DNA of 64,000 nucleotides from Agapetus fuscipes (Eukaryota; Arthropoda; Insecta; Trichoptera; Glossosomatidae): positions 2,108,001 to 2,172,000 of the forward strand of contig OX637363.1 in assembly GCA_951799405.1 (NCBI GenBank), read 5' to 3'. Position numbers and translations under genes: made by a program. Shown here in pieces: positions 53,025-63,668 of this stretch. Position 1 is the stretch's first letter; each line of letters opens with the position of its first letter. The notes under the pieces were generated by a model. That model saw only the letters and a list, made by a program, of their open reading frames with translations, did not search any database and was not told the origin of the DNA.

Positions 53025-53566
53025 AGTTCTTGCCGGTATTTATTCTGGGTTTGAAATAAACACCGAAACGGGAAATAATTTCTGACACCCTCAGTGGGAT
53101 TTGAACCCGAGCTCTCAGCGTGGAGTAACTGTAACTCTGTCGCGATTCTGCTAGGTGTGGCCAGAACTTCTGCAGAGCTGCCTCCATGTTTCCTATCCTG
53201 ACATACCTCTTTCAATTTATTCATATCCATCACCTTTTTCATGCATTTTCTTCTTTTGCACTCGCTTTGTATATCCCATTCTTTCACAATCTCCTCAATC
53301 TGATCACTCTATACTTCTCTCAGTCATCCTTTTCCTCTTTTCCCATTCACACTTCCTTTGTATAAATACTTTGTCAGTCTATCATCATTCATTCCTTCCA
53401 CATGCCCAAACTATCTAATCACATTCTTTTGTACCTTAACTTTCACACCTTTTTTCAGCTTACATTATTTTTTAACCCATTCATTCCTAACTCTATCCTT
53501 CAGATTTTTTCCTGTCATGCTTCTTAAATGTGCAAGCACTTTACCATCTGAGCTATCGATCGGATA
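53025..53566 (-). mobile_element. SINE-A copy split by RTE
   Basis: Body 53025-53122 (CTTGCCGGTATTTATTC to CTCAGCGTGGA) and head 53529-53566 (GTGCAAGCACTTTACC to GCTATCGATCGG). Confidence 0.75.
53123..53528 (-). mobile_element. RTE-type LINE coding end inserted in SINE-A
   Basis: Minus codons KRRKCMKKVMDMNKLKEV and related upstream residues; frames broken. Tail-like AACTGTAACTC at the left. Confidence 0.7.
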
Positions 53567-53872
53567 AAATTTCGTAATACAAATATCGTTATGTATTTCC
53601 TAACAATGGAGCCATCACCATCTAAATCGATTGTTTAAATTCGGGATAAGTGCTAAAATAAAGTAGAATAAATTCAATGTTTAATAAATAAAACATAAAA
53701 CGTACTTATTGAAATGTATTGCCAATAATAATATTAATAATGGGAATGTGATACAATAAAACAATAACAAATCAACTTAAGCACAATATTACCATCCGGA
53801 CTTGCCAAATTTTACAACCGAACGATCAATGCGATATGAACACAGAACTGTTACACTCTAGATACGACTTCT
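53567..53872. other. No gene seen
   Basis: No supported feature. Confidence 0.3.
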
Positions 53873-54312
53873 ATAATCTTTAATCTAAGGTGCAATGCTG
53901 TATTGGCATCTGAGGTTCATATTTAATGAATGCTCAAAATCAGGTAATTCACGATAGATAGGGCACACAATGTGGCATGAAAGTCTCATCTATAATTTAT
54001 AATCATCCATAGGTATAATCTATCATTGCAATCTAAGTAGCAAAAGTTTATTGACATTGATGGCTCATATTTAATGCATGCCGACAAGCAGGCGTATGTT
54101 AGTTTGCGCTTACACATGCTGTATGTGTACCTACATACAAAATAAATAAAACCTCACATGAACATATAAACTTTGCGACTCCAGCCTCCTTTCCCTGAAC
54201 CCGAGATGGAATTGTCGAAGGTGAACAAAATATTACAGCATGGGGATCAGCCTCATACCGTCTGCTTGTGAGCATGCATTAAATTGAAATCTTACAGCAC
54301 CTTTGCAACTAA
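53873..54312 (-). mobile_element. Cluster of R1 pieces
   Basis: A decayed minus R1 3' part (53873-53985), a fuller minus copy (54018-54258, CTAAGTAGCAAAAG to CAGCCTCATACC) and a plus 3' scrap (54259-54312). Confidence 0.6.
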
Positions 54313-54830
54313 TTTTTACTGCAACTGTAACTATGTCACCATTCCGCTAGGGGTGACTAGAGCTTCTGCAGAGCTGCCTCCATTTCTTCCTATCCTGACA
54401 TACCTCTTTCAATTCATTCATGTCCAACACCTTTTTCAAGCATTTTCTTGTTTTACGTTCGTTTTGTATATCCCATTCTTGCACAATCTCCTCAATCTGA
54501 CCACTCCATACTTTTCTCGGTCGTCCCATACCTCTTTTTCCTTTGATAATTAATTCCTCTTTTTATGTACACATCTACTACACATATACTCTGTAGGTAT
54601 GGGTAAATAATATACTTTGTCAGTCTATCATCATTCATTCTATCCACATGCCCAAACCATCTTATCACATTCTTTTGTACCTAAACTTTCACATCCTCTT
54701 TCAAGTTACATTCTTTCTGTACCCATTCATTCCTAACTCTATCCTTCAGGGTTTTTTCTGTCTTAATCAAATGCTTCATTTCCACCTTAGCTGTTGGTAC
54801 TTACACACTTTACTCATTTCGCTTTATTGA
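54313..54830 (-). mobile_element. RTE-type LINE coding end, decayed
   Basis: Minus codons GRPRKVWSGQIEEI, KCLKKVLDMNEL and VCQDRKKWRQLC, then a short foreign stretch near 54545-54610 before the GHVERM-like region. Close to 53123-53528. Confidence 0.7.
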
Positions 54831-54844
54831 CATTTATAGTAATT

Positions 54845-55075
54845 TAAAAATACCGGCAAGGTTTACTCAGCCTTCACAAGAAATGAGTACCAGCACTTTC
54901 GGGAGCTGGGAAACCTCTACTTCAACTGAAGTGGTTGGCGTAAGGTCGGCCCCCTTACCTGTAAAAATAAATAGGTTCAACTCGCCACATGCGACCCCTT
55001 CGGGGATAACGCGGCAAGAAATTACACTATATGTGTAGCTTAGTTGCGTTTTTTTTTTTTTTTTTAGTTGCGTTT
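54845..55075 (+). mobile_element. SINE-A copy, head missing
   Basis: AAAAATACCGGCAAGG to GTGTAGCTTAGTTGCG and a T-run, after which AGTTGCGTTTTTAAACC repeats the end. Confidence 0.75.
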
Positions 55076-55549
55076 TTAAACCTTAAAACATCTTTGCAAC
55101 TAATATTGACAATTATAGTATCAATAAAGTTTAAAACGGCCATTCTACAGTACAGCACTTTTATTGATATGTGAATGCATACAATTTGCAAATCAACACT
55201 CAGCCTTAGGAATTGTTATCTTTTGGGAGAAAGTGGAGATTGGCAATACTAGCTGGATATTTATGGCACTGCTCTCATAATTATCTAACTTCCTATCATA
55301 GTGAACTCATTTTACGTAAACAACGTAGGTCTAATAGTCTAATGGTTATCGCTTCGGACTTCGGACTGATTTCTGACAGAAAAAATGAAACTGAAGAATA
55401 CACGTTCATGTTAAATGGTATGAAAGTTAAAATTGTGGATGAATTTAGATCAGAGGTTTCTAAACTTTTATTTTTCATAGACCATTTATAAAATTTGAAA
55501 GTTCCGGTAGACCTCCTAAAAATTGTTACGGTTTTTTGTCTAAAATATC
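55076..55549. other. No gene seen
   Basis: A 92-codon plus frame at 55213-55491 lacks motifs. Near 55327 TCTAATAGTCTAATGGTTATCG recalls a SINE-B head, weakly. Confidence 0.35.
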
Positions 55550-55732
55550 GTCAATGTCACCCCTGTGTCAGGGAAGGTGGGCAAAGGTTGAAGGGGTTAT
55601 TTCATTTGAGGTTCGGATTTTATTTGTAAGTACACATTCAGCATTTGTAAGCGCAAACTACACGTGTTTATTTGTGGGCATGCATTTGATATGAGCTTTA
55701 AATGTTAAGAGATATTTACAAATTAGATTAAG
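55550..55732 (+). mobile_element. R1 copy, 5'-truncated
   Basis: Begins TCAATGTCACCCCTGTG, the same break point as 8827 and 58683, and ends CAAATTAGATTAAG. Confidence 0.7.
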
Positions 55733-55744
55733 AGCAATAATTGT

Positions 55745-56215
55745 ACACTTGACTCATAGGTTGCTATGAGACTGACCACCCATACTGTGCAAAAAATGTT
55801 CACTTTGTTAATGTCACCCCTGTTTCAGGGAAGGTCGGCGAGAGTTGCAAGGCTTATTTTTATTTGAGATTTGGTTTTTATATTAGAAGTCCACAAGCGG
55901 CATGTGTAAACACGAATTTAGACAGTAACCTCGACGCTCTGGGGAGGGTGGGACTTCTTAAAGTCATGCGTTAGCCCCTGATTTGAGGATTCTCTTTTTC
56001 CTTTCTTGAGTAGAGTAACTTTAGCTGATTAACTTCAACGGGAAGGCCTTCCACCGCCAAAAAAAAACATTGCAAGTGAAGTATCACCAAGTGAAGCGAC
56101 TCCGCATGAGTTGTATGAACTTGGTGGGTGGAGGTGGGTAAAGTGCCAGTGTCTGCTAGTTATATTACATTTAATCTGAAGCTAAAACGGAATATATCCT
56201 TGCAACTTATATTAA
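55745..56215 (+). mobile_element. R1 copy with a 233 bp foreign insert
   Basis: R1 55745-55918, then unknown sequence 55919-56151 (GACAGTAACCTCGACGCTC to GTAAAGTGCCA), then the R1 3' end to 56215. The insert has no ORF and no clear terminal repeats. Confidence 0.65.
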
Positions 56216-56467
56216 AGACAATATATGGTATACTCAAAATAAACGCAATTTAACCGAACAACTGCTTGGAAGAATAAACAGCGGTATGTACCTGTTGCCA
56301 GGTCCGTAGTCAATTAATAACGTTCCATACTGTAAAAAGTTGAATAACTTCTACCAACGACACCCGTTTCAACCAAATGTGGGACAATAAAAAGGAACCG
56401 AAAAAATACCGAAATCACGTAGTGAAACACGCCGTGTACTACTAGTATAAACTAAAATTCGGTTTGA

Positions 56468-56722
56468 TGCAAGACACCATTCCTTGACTTATAGGTTGGT
56501 ATGAGGCTGACCACCCATACTGTAAAAAATGTCTCACTTTGTCAATGCCACCCCTGTTTCAGGGAAGGTCGGCAAAAGTTGTAGAGTCTATGTTCATTTG
56601 AGGTTCGGTTTTAATTTGAAGTACACACTCAGTATTTGTAAACGCGAATTTGTTTGTGTGCATGCATTTAATATGAGCTTTACATGTTAATATATCTTTG
56701 CAACTTAGATTACATATAGATT
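56468..56722 (+). mobile_element. R1 copy
   Basis: TCCTTGACTTATAGGTTGG to TTAGATTACATATAGATTATATG. Confidence 0.8.
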
Positions 56723-56989
56723 ATATGCCTGCAGATAAGTAATTAGTGATGTGAGTTTACAACTACAAGTATTGGAATATAATATTTCTTGTGCAGTTTA
56801 CAACGACAAGTTCTATCTGAGATAATAATACAACTTACATGACTCGGCTCTTGTACCCAACATCTCACATCCTGTCAGATGTATCCTGTAATTTTAAGTT
56901 ACATAACCCGATCAGTGATCCATTTAAACACATCTCTGACTTCTTACATGCATTTCATTATTATCTAACATAGCCACTAAAAACCGCAA

Positions 56990-57293
56990 CTTAGCTTCAC
57001 ATTTAGTGTAGCATCTCGCGTTCTTCCCGAAGGAATCGCATGTGGCGAGTCAACCTATTCATTTTTACATCAGCCTTACGCCAGCCACATCAGTTGAAGT
57101 GGGGGTTTTCCCAGCTCCCGAGGGGGTGGTACTCATTTCTTGTGAAGGCTGAATAGACCTTAACGGTATTTTATTTTGGCGTTTGAAATAAACACCGAAA
57201 CGAGAAATCATTTCTGACACCCTCGGTGGGATTCGAACCCGAGCTCACGGCATGGAATGCAAGCACTCTACCAACTGAGCTATCAACCGGACA
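56990..57293 (-). mobile_element. SINE-A copy, full
   Basis: Left CAACTTAGCTTCACATTTAGTG, right CTACCAACTGAGCTATCAACCGG. Confidence 0.8.
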
Positions 57294-57349
57294 AGTAACA
57301 GTTTGAAAGGGGGTTTATTTTATTTTAAAAATCCAAATTTTTTTTTAGA

Positions 57350-57642
57350 AAATTTTAGTAGATTCTAGAGACTCTAGAGGTCTATGACACTTGTTGTAGT
57401 GCCGCAGAGGTGTACGATCTTGGTCGTCGCTACAAAGCGCCAATACTCAAGCAAGACCCAGTTGCTGTAAGGCTGGATGGACGTTTGGTGACCGGTCATT
57501 GGTAAAGGTTTATGAATTTTTCAACCCAACGAAGACCAAATTTGAAAATATAAATGTTTATTTTTTGTGCTCCGCCGGGATTCGAACCCACAACCTTCCC
57601 ATTCAGAGTCCGCAGTGTTACCACTGAGCTACGGACCGGTCA
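57350..57642 (-). mobile_element. SINE-B copy, B2-type end, full
   Basis: Left GATTCTAGAGACTCTAGAGG, right CACTGAGCTACGGACCGGTC. Very similar to 47835-48137. Confidence 0.85.
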
Positions 57643-58192
57643 AATGTTATTTATGTATATTTTCAGTTTTAATCCACCAACAGTCGTAAATAAAGTTATT
57701 CTCCAGGCCAGGTCTTGCAAGCAGTCGTAAACAGTGATTGGGCAGGTAAATTAATTAATTTGTAGTGCAGTGCGTAGGAATGACATTTATATAGACAGCT
57801 AATGCATGCATGGCAAATGCATGTTGCTCAACCGAGTGCATGTGTAATGCCACTGAAACAAATAAATAACCGCATAGGTCACAAAAAACCGCACACAAAA
57901 TGCAAATTCGCGCATACGACATTCTCAGTATTTTGCACCACACCTGGATGTACTAACCACTAGATTTGTTAGCTGCTATCGACCCTTTCTACATAAACTA
58001 TTGTATCTGTAAAAGCTCTTTTATATAAGTCACCCATGCTCACTGCAGGGGCAAAGGGTGCCATACAACCCGATTCCCATCGCCCTTTTAAAATGACGCA
58101 ACAAAGTAGTTAAAAAATATAGGCGCAAAGTAAATAAAAACATTTAAAACCAAAGAAACAATACGTATGTTTCCCTGACCATGCTGTCGGGT
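57643..58192. other. Mostly unassigned
   Basis: 58060-58190 has weak inverse similarity to 14740-14860 (CGATTCCCATCG, ACTTTGTT-like words). No gene seen. Confidence 0.35.
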
Positions 58193-58880
58193 ATAGGTTG
58201 GTATGTGGTTGGCCACTCATGCTGTAGAAAATGTTTCACTTTGGCAATGTCAGCAAAGGCAAATGTTAGTGATTTAGATATATTTAATAAAGTGAAGTAC
58301 TCCTTTAGATCTGACCTATTAAAAAGTATTTATAAAATGTCCGTGCTATCCATTATATCTTGAATGGGTTTTCTTTTTATCTTTTTTTGTATATTTTTTG
58401 TTTATTCTTAGTTTCTCTTTTCACTTTTTTTTTTTTTTTTTTCTTTCCTGTTATTTTTTTTTTTATTTCTGTTGGTAATTTGATTTACTTTTTACCTCAT
58501 CGATTTCTTTTATGTTTTTATTTTTCGTCAGCTATTTTATTGTTTTTACATATCTGTGGGAATTCTTTAGGATTAAGGCACACTACTGTTTATGTTTACA
58601 TTTTTCTTGTATTTGTTTTTGTGTCTGTATCTGTTTTTTCTCCTTAAAAAAATAAATAAAAAAAATTAAAAAAAATTAAAAAAATGTCACCCCTATTTCA
58701 GGAAAGGTTGGAAAGAGTTGCGGGGTGTACGTTCCTTTGAGATTTGGGTTTTTATATTGTAGATTCACATGTGGCATGTACAAGTGTGAACTTATGCGTG
58801 TTTGCTTGTGAAAAGGCAAATAATGTGAATCCCCAATTTTACATATATTTTTAACTTACATTACATTAGATTAGATTACA
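58193..58880 (+). mobile_element. R1 copy split by a LINE 3' end
   Basis: 58193-58256 (GTATAGGTTGGTATGTGG to CAATGTCA) and 58683-58880 (AATGTCACCCC to TTAGATTAGATTAC). The two halves meet at a duplicated AATGTCA. Confidence 0.8.
58257..58682 (+). mobile_element. 5'-truncated LINE 3' end with target-site duplication
   Basis: Starts with codons NVSDLDIFNKVKYSFRSDLL and a TGA, resembling the end of ORF2 at 5766-8603 (NDDIDIFGMSI), then a T-rich 3' UTR and an AAATAAATAAA/ATTAAAAAA tail. Flanked by AATGTCA on both sides. Confidence 0.75.
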
Positions 58881-58884
58881 GAGT

Positions 58885-59028
58885 TGAAAATTTTCATGTT
58901 CATGTCAGGTTTGGCTTACTTTATATTTACACACGCAGCATGTGTAATTTCAAACTTGTGGGCATGCATTAAATATTAGAATTAAATGTTACTTTATATT
59001 TGCAACTTAGATCATAGATTTTAATTCA
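58885..59028 (+). mobile_element. R1 fragment, 3' part
   Basis: TTCATGTTCATGTCAGGTTTGG to TTTGCAACTTAGATCATAG. Confidence 0.65.
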
Positions 59029-59514
59029 TCACCGGGCTGAAATAAGGATTTTATTATTATTATTATTTATTGTCTTAACCTACATACGAGTAGGTATTTA
59101 TTTTTCTAATTTAACTTACATATTTCTTGTTTTGATCAATAAATAATCCCACATTTAAATTTGTGAATGGAAATTCTATATTTTAATCCCGTAATAACAA
59201 TAAACCTTTAGGCTCCGCGTATTTTACAATTTACCTACATGCAATGACTTTTAAAATCAACTTAAACTACGTTATTCAACAACTATGTTAACAAGTAAAT
59301 ATCAGCTAATCTATATAGATATCATTTTGTTGGAATTATTGAAAATTCAATACAAGTGATATGCAAATAAGCGTCTATTAAAATAAGAATGAAGTTCGCA
59401 CAATATTCAAAACATATCTGACGTCACAGATATTCTCTGAGAGATCTAGGAGTTCTGATAGACAACAATGACAAGACTGGAGAAATCAAACGGACAATAT
59501 TGTCAGCTATCAAT
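59029..59514. other. Mostly unassigned; LINE scrap
   Basis: 59448-59512 reads like a reverse-transcriptase piece on the plus strand (DLGVLIDNN...EIKRTILSAING). Nothing else. Confidence 0.35.
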
Positions 59515-59682
59515 GGCCGGTTCGTAGTCTAGTGGTTAGCATTTCGGACTTGTAAATGGAAGGTAGTGCGTTCAAATCCCGGCGTAGCACAAAAAATATA
59601 ACATTTGTATATTTGATTTTCTCTTTCCTGGGTTGAAAAAGACCTTTACCAAAGACCGGTCATAAGCTCGTAAAAAGTCGGG
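59515..59682 (+). mobile_element. SINE-B copy, 3'-truncated
   Basis: CCGGTTCGTAGTCTAGTGG head, GCGTTCAAATCCC box B, ends near GACCGGTCATAAGCTCG. Confidence 0.75.
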
Positions 59683-59960
59683 TCAATAGTTGGTAGAATG
59701 CTTGTATTCTATGCCGAGAGAAAGGGTTCGATCCCCACCGAAAGTGTCAGAAATGATTTCCCGTTTCAATGTCCATCTCAAACCCAAAATAAATACCAGC
59801 AAGGTGTACTCAGTCTTCTGCGAGCCATCTGGGAAACCCCCACTTCAAGTTAAAGTGCTTGGTGCGAGGCCGGCCCCCTTACCTGTAAAAATTAATTGGT
59901 CCCGAAACGCCACATACGAACCCTTCGGAGATAATACAAGCAAGACGTTACACTATATAA
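59683..59960 (+). mobile_element. SINE-A copy directly after SINE-B
   Basis: AGTCGGGTCAATAGTTGGTAG head (GCTC lost), box B GGGTTCGATCCCC. Same B-then-A order as 36068-36650. Confidence 0.75.
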
Positions 59961-59964
59961 TAAA

Positions 59965-60520
59965 AATAATATTAGGATTATTTATTTGGTGAGTGCTAAT
60001 TTTGTGTGTATCACATCTCAAGAGCCCTTTGCGAGCTTGGTCGTCGCTGTAGAAATCGACAATTCTCAAACAAGACCCAGTTGAATAAGAGTTTTAGGCT
60101 TGCACGGCCGGCTGATGATGCTGGAGTGATGTTTTCCGGGATCTGTTGCCGTGGTCTGTGGGAGCTGGAGCTTCCGGACGTTTCGCCCATTTCTACGATG
60201 GGCTTCTTCGTTCTCATCAAGATCTTCATCATCATCATACTTCACGCTGAAGAAGCCCATCGTAGAAATGGGCGAAACGTCCGGAAGCTCCAGCTCCCAC
60301 AGACCACGGCAACAGATCCCGGAAAACATCACTCCAAGACCCAGTTGCCTGGATGGAGCATTTGTGACCAATCTTTGGTAAAGTTTTGTGAATTTTTCAA
60401 CCCAGCGAAGAGCAAATTTGAAATTATGAATAGTATTTTTGTTGTGCTCCGCCGGGTTTCGAACTTACAGCCCTCCATTTACAAGTCAGGAGTGTTAACC
60501 ATTAGACTACGGACCGGTCT
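59965..60520 (-). mobile_element. SINE-B copy split by foldback-4
   Basis: B1 3' end at 59965-60084 (AATATTAGGATTATTTATTTGG), resumed at 60341-60520 (AAGACCCAGTTGCCTGG to CTACGGACCGGTC). ACCCAGTTG-type words lie on both sides. Confidence 0.75.
60085..60340. mobile_element. Foldback-4, near-perfect hairpin element
   Basis: Arms of about 85 bp: GGAGTGATGTTTTCCGGG...CTACGATGGGCTTCTT and its complement, around a ~40 bp centre with ATCATCATC. Ends carry TTTAGGCTTGCACGGCCGGC. No protein signal. Confidence 0.8.
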
Positions 60521-60879
60521 TACCAGGAAAGTTAATAAGTGACAACATTACACATGACTTTCCACGAATATTCCATACATATTAATATTACTATCGCTGT
60601 ACATAATATTCCTTTGCTACATAGAGTTCACACGGTGCGGTGGTGAGCTCAGCTCAAAGAGAAAAACTGCTAATTATGACGTAATGATGCCTAAACTTGC
60701 AACATGTGCCGAGTCATGTTTGTGTCAAATTAAGGCAAGTCATTTAGTTAGTTAGCGGCGCGAGCTCAATCATTACTCATTTCTATAACAGAGCTCGGAT
60801 CTAGATCTGCCTGGCGAAGAGTAGCGTAGCTAGTCGAGATATTAAACATTTTTTGAAAAACTTGTGATTTGTTATAATG
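60521..60879. other. No gene seen
   Basis: A LINE-E scrap at 60528-60558 (AAGTGACAACATTACACATGAC); otherwise nothing. Confidence 0.35.
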
Positions 60880-61195
60880 TTGACCGGTCCGTAGCCCAGT
60901 GGTAACACTGCGGACTCTGAATGGGAAGGTTGTGGGTTCGAATCCCGGCGGAGCACAAAACATATACCATTTATGTTTTCAAATTTTCTCTTCGCTGGGT
61001 TGAAAAATTCATAAAATCTTTACCAATGACCGGTCACCAATGGTCCATCCAGCCTTACAGCAACTGGGTCTTGCTTGAGTATTGGCGCTTTGTAGCGATG
61101 ACCAAGCTTGTACACCTCTGCGGCACTACAACAAGTGTCATAGAGTCTCTAGAATCTAGGGAGTCTCCCGCACAAACTTTCTTAAAAAAAAAGTG
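60880..61195 (+). mobile_element. SINE-B copy, B2-type end, full
   Basis: TTGACCGGTCCGTAGCCCAGTGG head, GGTTCGAATCCC box B, 3' end GCGGCACTACAACAAGTGTC, TCTCTAGAATCTAGGGAG and a TTTCTTAAAAAAAAA end. Best plus-strand B2 copy. Confidence 0.85.
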
Positions 61196-61372
61196 AAGTT
61201 TGTTCACAAGACTAGTAGTACATTAATAAAGTCGACTTATCTTTTAACGATTTACACACTCTATTTGAAGGGTGACAAACATTTGGTTGAAGTAAATGCC
61301 TCATCATTTCTAAAATCGATAATGATGTTTCACAGTTTTATACAAAAATATAATTACTCAACGCATTACCTG

Positions 61373-61672
61373 TTCGGTCGATAGCTCAGTTGGTAGAGTG
61401 CTTGCATTCCATACCGTGAGCTCGGGATCAAATCCCACCGAGGTTGTCAGAAATGATTTCCCGTTTCGGTGTTTATTTCAAACCTAAGATACCGGTAAGG
61501 TTTACTCAGCCTACACAAGAAATGAGTAGATACCAGCCCCTCGGGAGCTGGGAAACTCTCACTTCAACTGTTGGCGTAAGGCCGGCCCCCTTACCTGTAA
61601 ATATAAATATGGTTCACTCGCCACATGCGAAACTCTTCGGGGAAGCTACACTTTATGTATAGCTTAGTCGCG
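61373..61672 (+). mobile_element. SINE-A copy
   Basis: GTTCGGTCGATAGCTCAGTTGGTAG head, small deletions in the 3' half, ending GTATAGCTTAGTCGCG. Confidence 0.8.
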
Positions 61673-61727
61673 TATTATCTAAAAAACTGTATTTTTTAGA
61701 TAATATGTGAGCATTTAAAATATTCCT

Positions 61728-62035
61728 CAGGTTCGAGGAAAGTGTACAAAGGAAAGTGTTCGAAGAAAGTGTACAAAGGAAATGTCACAGGAAAGCGCGG
61801 AAGGGGAAGGCCGAGGAAAGAATGGTTAGATCAAATAGGTGAGATTGCGAAAGAATGGAATCTGCAGAGTAAGAATACGAGAAGAGCATGTATGAAAAAG
61901 GTGATGAATATTGAGGAAATGAAAGTGGTTTGTAAGGACAGAAAAAAGTGGAGGCGCATCTGCGGAGGTACCGGCCACCCTAGTGGAACGGCGGCAGGAT
62001 ACAGTACAGTATACAGTACAGTTCGAGGGATATTT
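61728..62035 (+). mobile_element. RTE-type LINE coding end, ACAGT-tailed
   Basis: Open plus frame: YKGNVTGKRGRGRPRKEW, EIAKEWNLQSKN, RACMKKVM and VCKDRKKWRRICGGTG, then a TACAGTACAGTATACAGTACAG tail. Short and clean, so probably young. The in-frame ATG at its left is not a real start. Confidence 0.8.
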
Positions 62036-62364
62036 TAAATATGCTAAGCCCATTGTTTCGACTTTAGGTCGAAAGATAGGTCATTTATAATTATTTTTTA
62101 ATTTGTTTAGCAAATGCTTACTCACCGCTACGCCCTTTGTTGTTTTCTGTTAATCATTTATTATTGTTGTTAGATACAGATCTCATAGAAGGGCGCGGTT
62201 ATCACCAGATTATGAAAGTGCAGGAAATAGATTCTAACAGAACAGGCGTGTTATTCTGGTAATTGATTGATATTATTACTTCACTTTCTTGTTGTCACAA
62301 TCACCTTGTAGTCTCATCACCATCCTTGAGGAGTCTCTGTTTTGTGTAGCTTTAATCCATGTTT
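62036..62364. other. LINE-E scrap; otherwise unassigned
   Basis: 62285-62350 (CAATCACCTTGTAG, CATCCTTGAGGAGTCTCTG) is an antisense LINE-E module. Confidence 0.35.
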
Positions 62365-62628
62365 AACGCCTTAGTTCTTGTTTGCTGTATAGACCATTAA
62401 GCTAATTTTACATGAGCAATGTTTGCATGTGTACTGGACCAATGTGTCTTATGAAAACCGGAAATTGATTTAAAAAATAGTATTTAAAACAACTCTCACA
62501 TTATCGAGTTTTACGTTTTTTCTTAGCTCAGATTGTGTAGAATTTGATTCATAAGACAACTGCATTAAAAAGTCATGTTTGACAGAATTGGTCTAGGTAT
62601 ACGGCAAACAAGAACTGGGGGAGCGAAC
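62365..62628 (+). mobile_element. MITE-1 copy
   Basis: TTAGTTCTTGTTTGCTGTATAGACCA and TATACGGCAAACAAGAACTGGGGG ends; interior closely matches 3250-3504. Confidence 0.7.
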
Positions 62629-62664
62629 TGACACCTAGGACTTCAGTTTCATGTATATATATTT

Positions 62665-62960
62665 TTAAGGAATCCTGTGCAGGAGGCTCTTCAATTCTTG
62701 AAAGTTGTTGGGTCTATGTCACCCTGGAAAGTTGCCAAAGAGATTTTCTTGAATTGTTGCTTCTGTCGTGAGGCGCTGCAAGGAAGTGGCGATTGATGTT
62801 CGTTTTGAAAATAACCGGGTTAAATTGGGAAGAGAACACATATACTGGTAGATCATTTCATAAATGGTCAGTTTGGCAAAGGAATGAGTCATAAAAACGC
62901 CAAGTTCTCATTGTGCTGAGATCGACTGCAACGGGATGAATGAGAGTCGTACTACGAGTT
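62665..62960 (-). mobile_element. LINE 3' end resembling the B2 tail
   Basis: Minus codons RTWRFYDSFLCQTDHL, NDLPVYVFSSQFNPVIFK and INRHFLAAPH match the SFFPRT..LWN.LP..VF.....N...FK pattern of LINE C-termini; a stop replaces the expected Trp. The 3' UTR ends CTCCTGCACAGGATTCCTTAAAAA, like the SINE-B B2 end. Confidence 0.65.
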
Positions 62961-63109
62961 TCCCTTTCTGAAATGCGAGGGGGAGGGATTAAAGAATGTA
63001 ACTCATTAGAACAAGCTCCGTGGTAATATCGATAAAAAAAGACCTATCATTCCAACTTTCAGAACACGATGGACCACCATCGTTCAGGACTCTCTTGTCT
63101 GACCACTCG

Positions 63110-63345
63110 CGGCTGACCACCCATGCTGTTTAAAATGGTTCACTTTGCCAATGTCACCCCTGTTTCAAGGAAGGACGGTGAGAGTTGCAGGGTGTATGTC
63201 AATTTGAGATTTGCGTTTAAATGTTGTAGGTTCACATGCTTTACTAGGCATTTGCAAGCGCGAACTTATACGTGTCTGATTGTGAGAAAGCATGTACCGA
63301 AAATCTTCAATGTTACATATCTTTAAACTTAGATTAGATTAAAGT
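63110..63345 (+). mobile_element. R1 copy
   Basis: GCGGCTGACCACCCATGCTG to CTTAGATTAGATTAAAG; the first ~20 bp of the head is missing. Confidence 0.75.
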
Positions 63346-63575
63346 CACTATCACCATCTCCAGAAGCGCTATTCTGGCTAAATTCCACGATTCGTGTCCC
63401 AAAATAATGTGTACTGTAATTTTTTTACGCTAGCAAGCTCCGACTTGGACTGATATCCAAAGTGTAAGAAATTTAGCAGAAAAACGCTTCACGACACTGT
63501 ATTGCACAATTTTATTCCTCTGACACCTAGCATAACTAGCAGATTTTTAGTAAATTTCCATCGTAAATAAATATG
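63346..63575 (-). repeat. Inverted partial duplicate of the terminal exon
   Basis: The minus strand repeats GAAATTTACTAAAAATCTGC, TGCTAGGTGTCAGAGGAATAAAATTG, ACAGTGTC and GGTGATAGTGACT from 63880-63978, with about 140 nt of extra sequence inserted before the last word. Decayed relative of the frame at 63669-63982. Confidence 0.8.
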
Positions 63576-63668
63576 TAAAGATCGTATATCACGATACCTC
63601 ACAACAATATTAAAAGGGCTTGTCTGATATTCAGCATAGAATCTCCATATGTGTTAATATTCATACAG

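Noticed and set aside
58360..58647. 95-codon hydrophobic plus ORF
   Set aside because: Translation of the T-rich 3' UTR of an inserted LINE end.
61742..62038. 98-codon ORF as an independent gene
   Set aside because: A 5'-truncated RTE coding end; its first ATG arises at the truncation.
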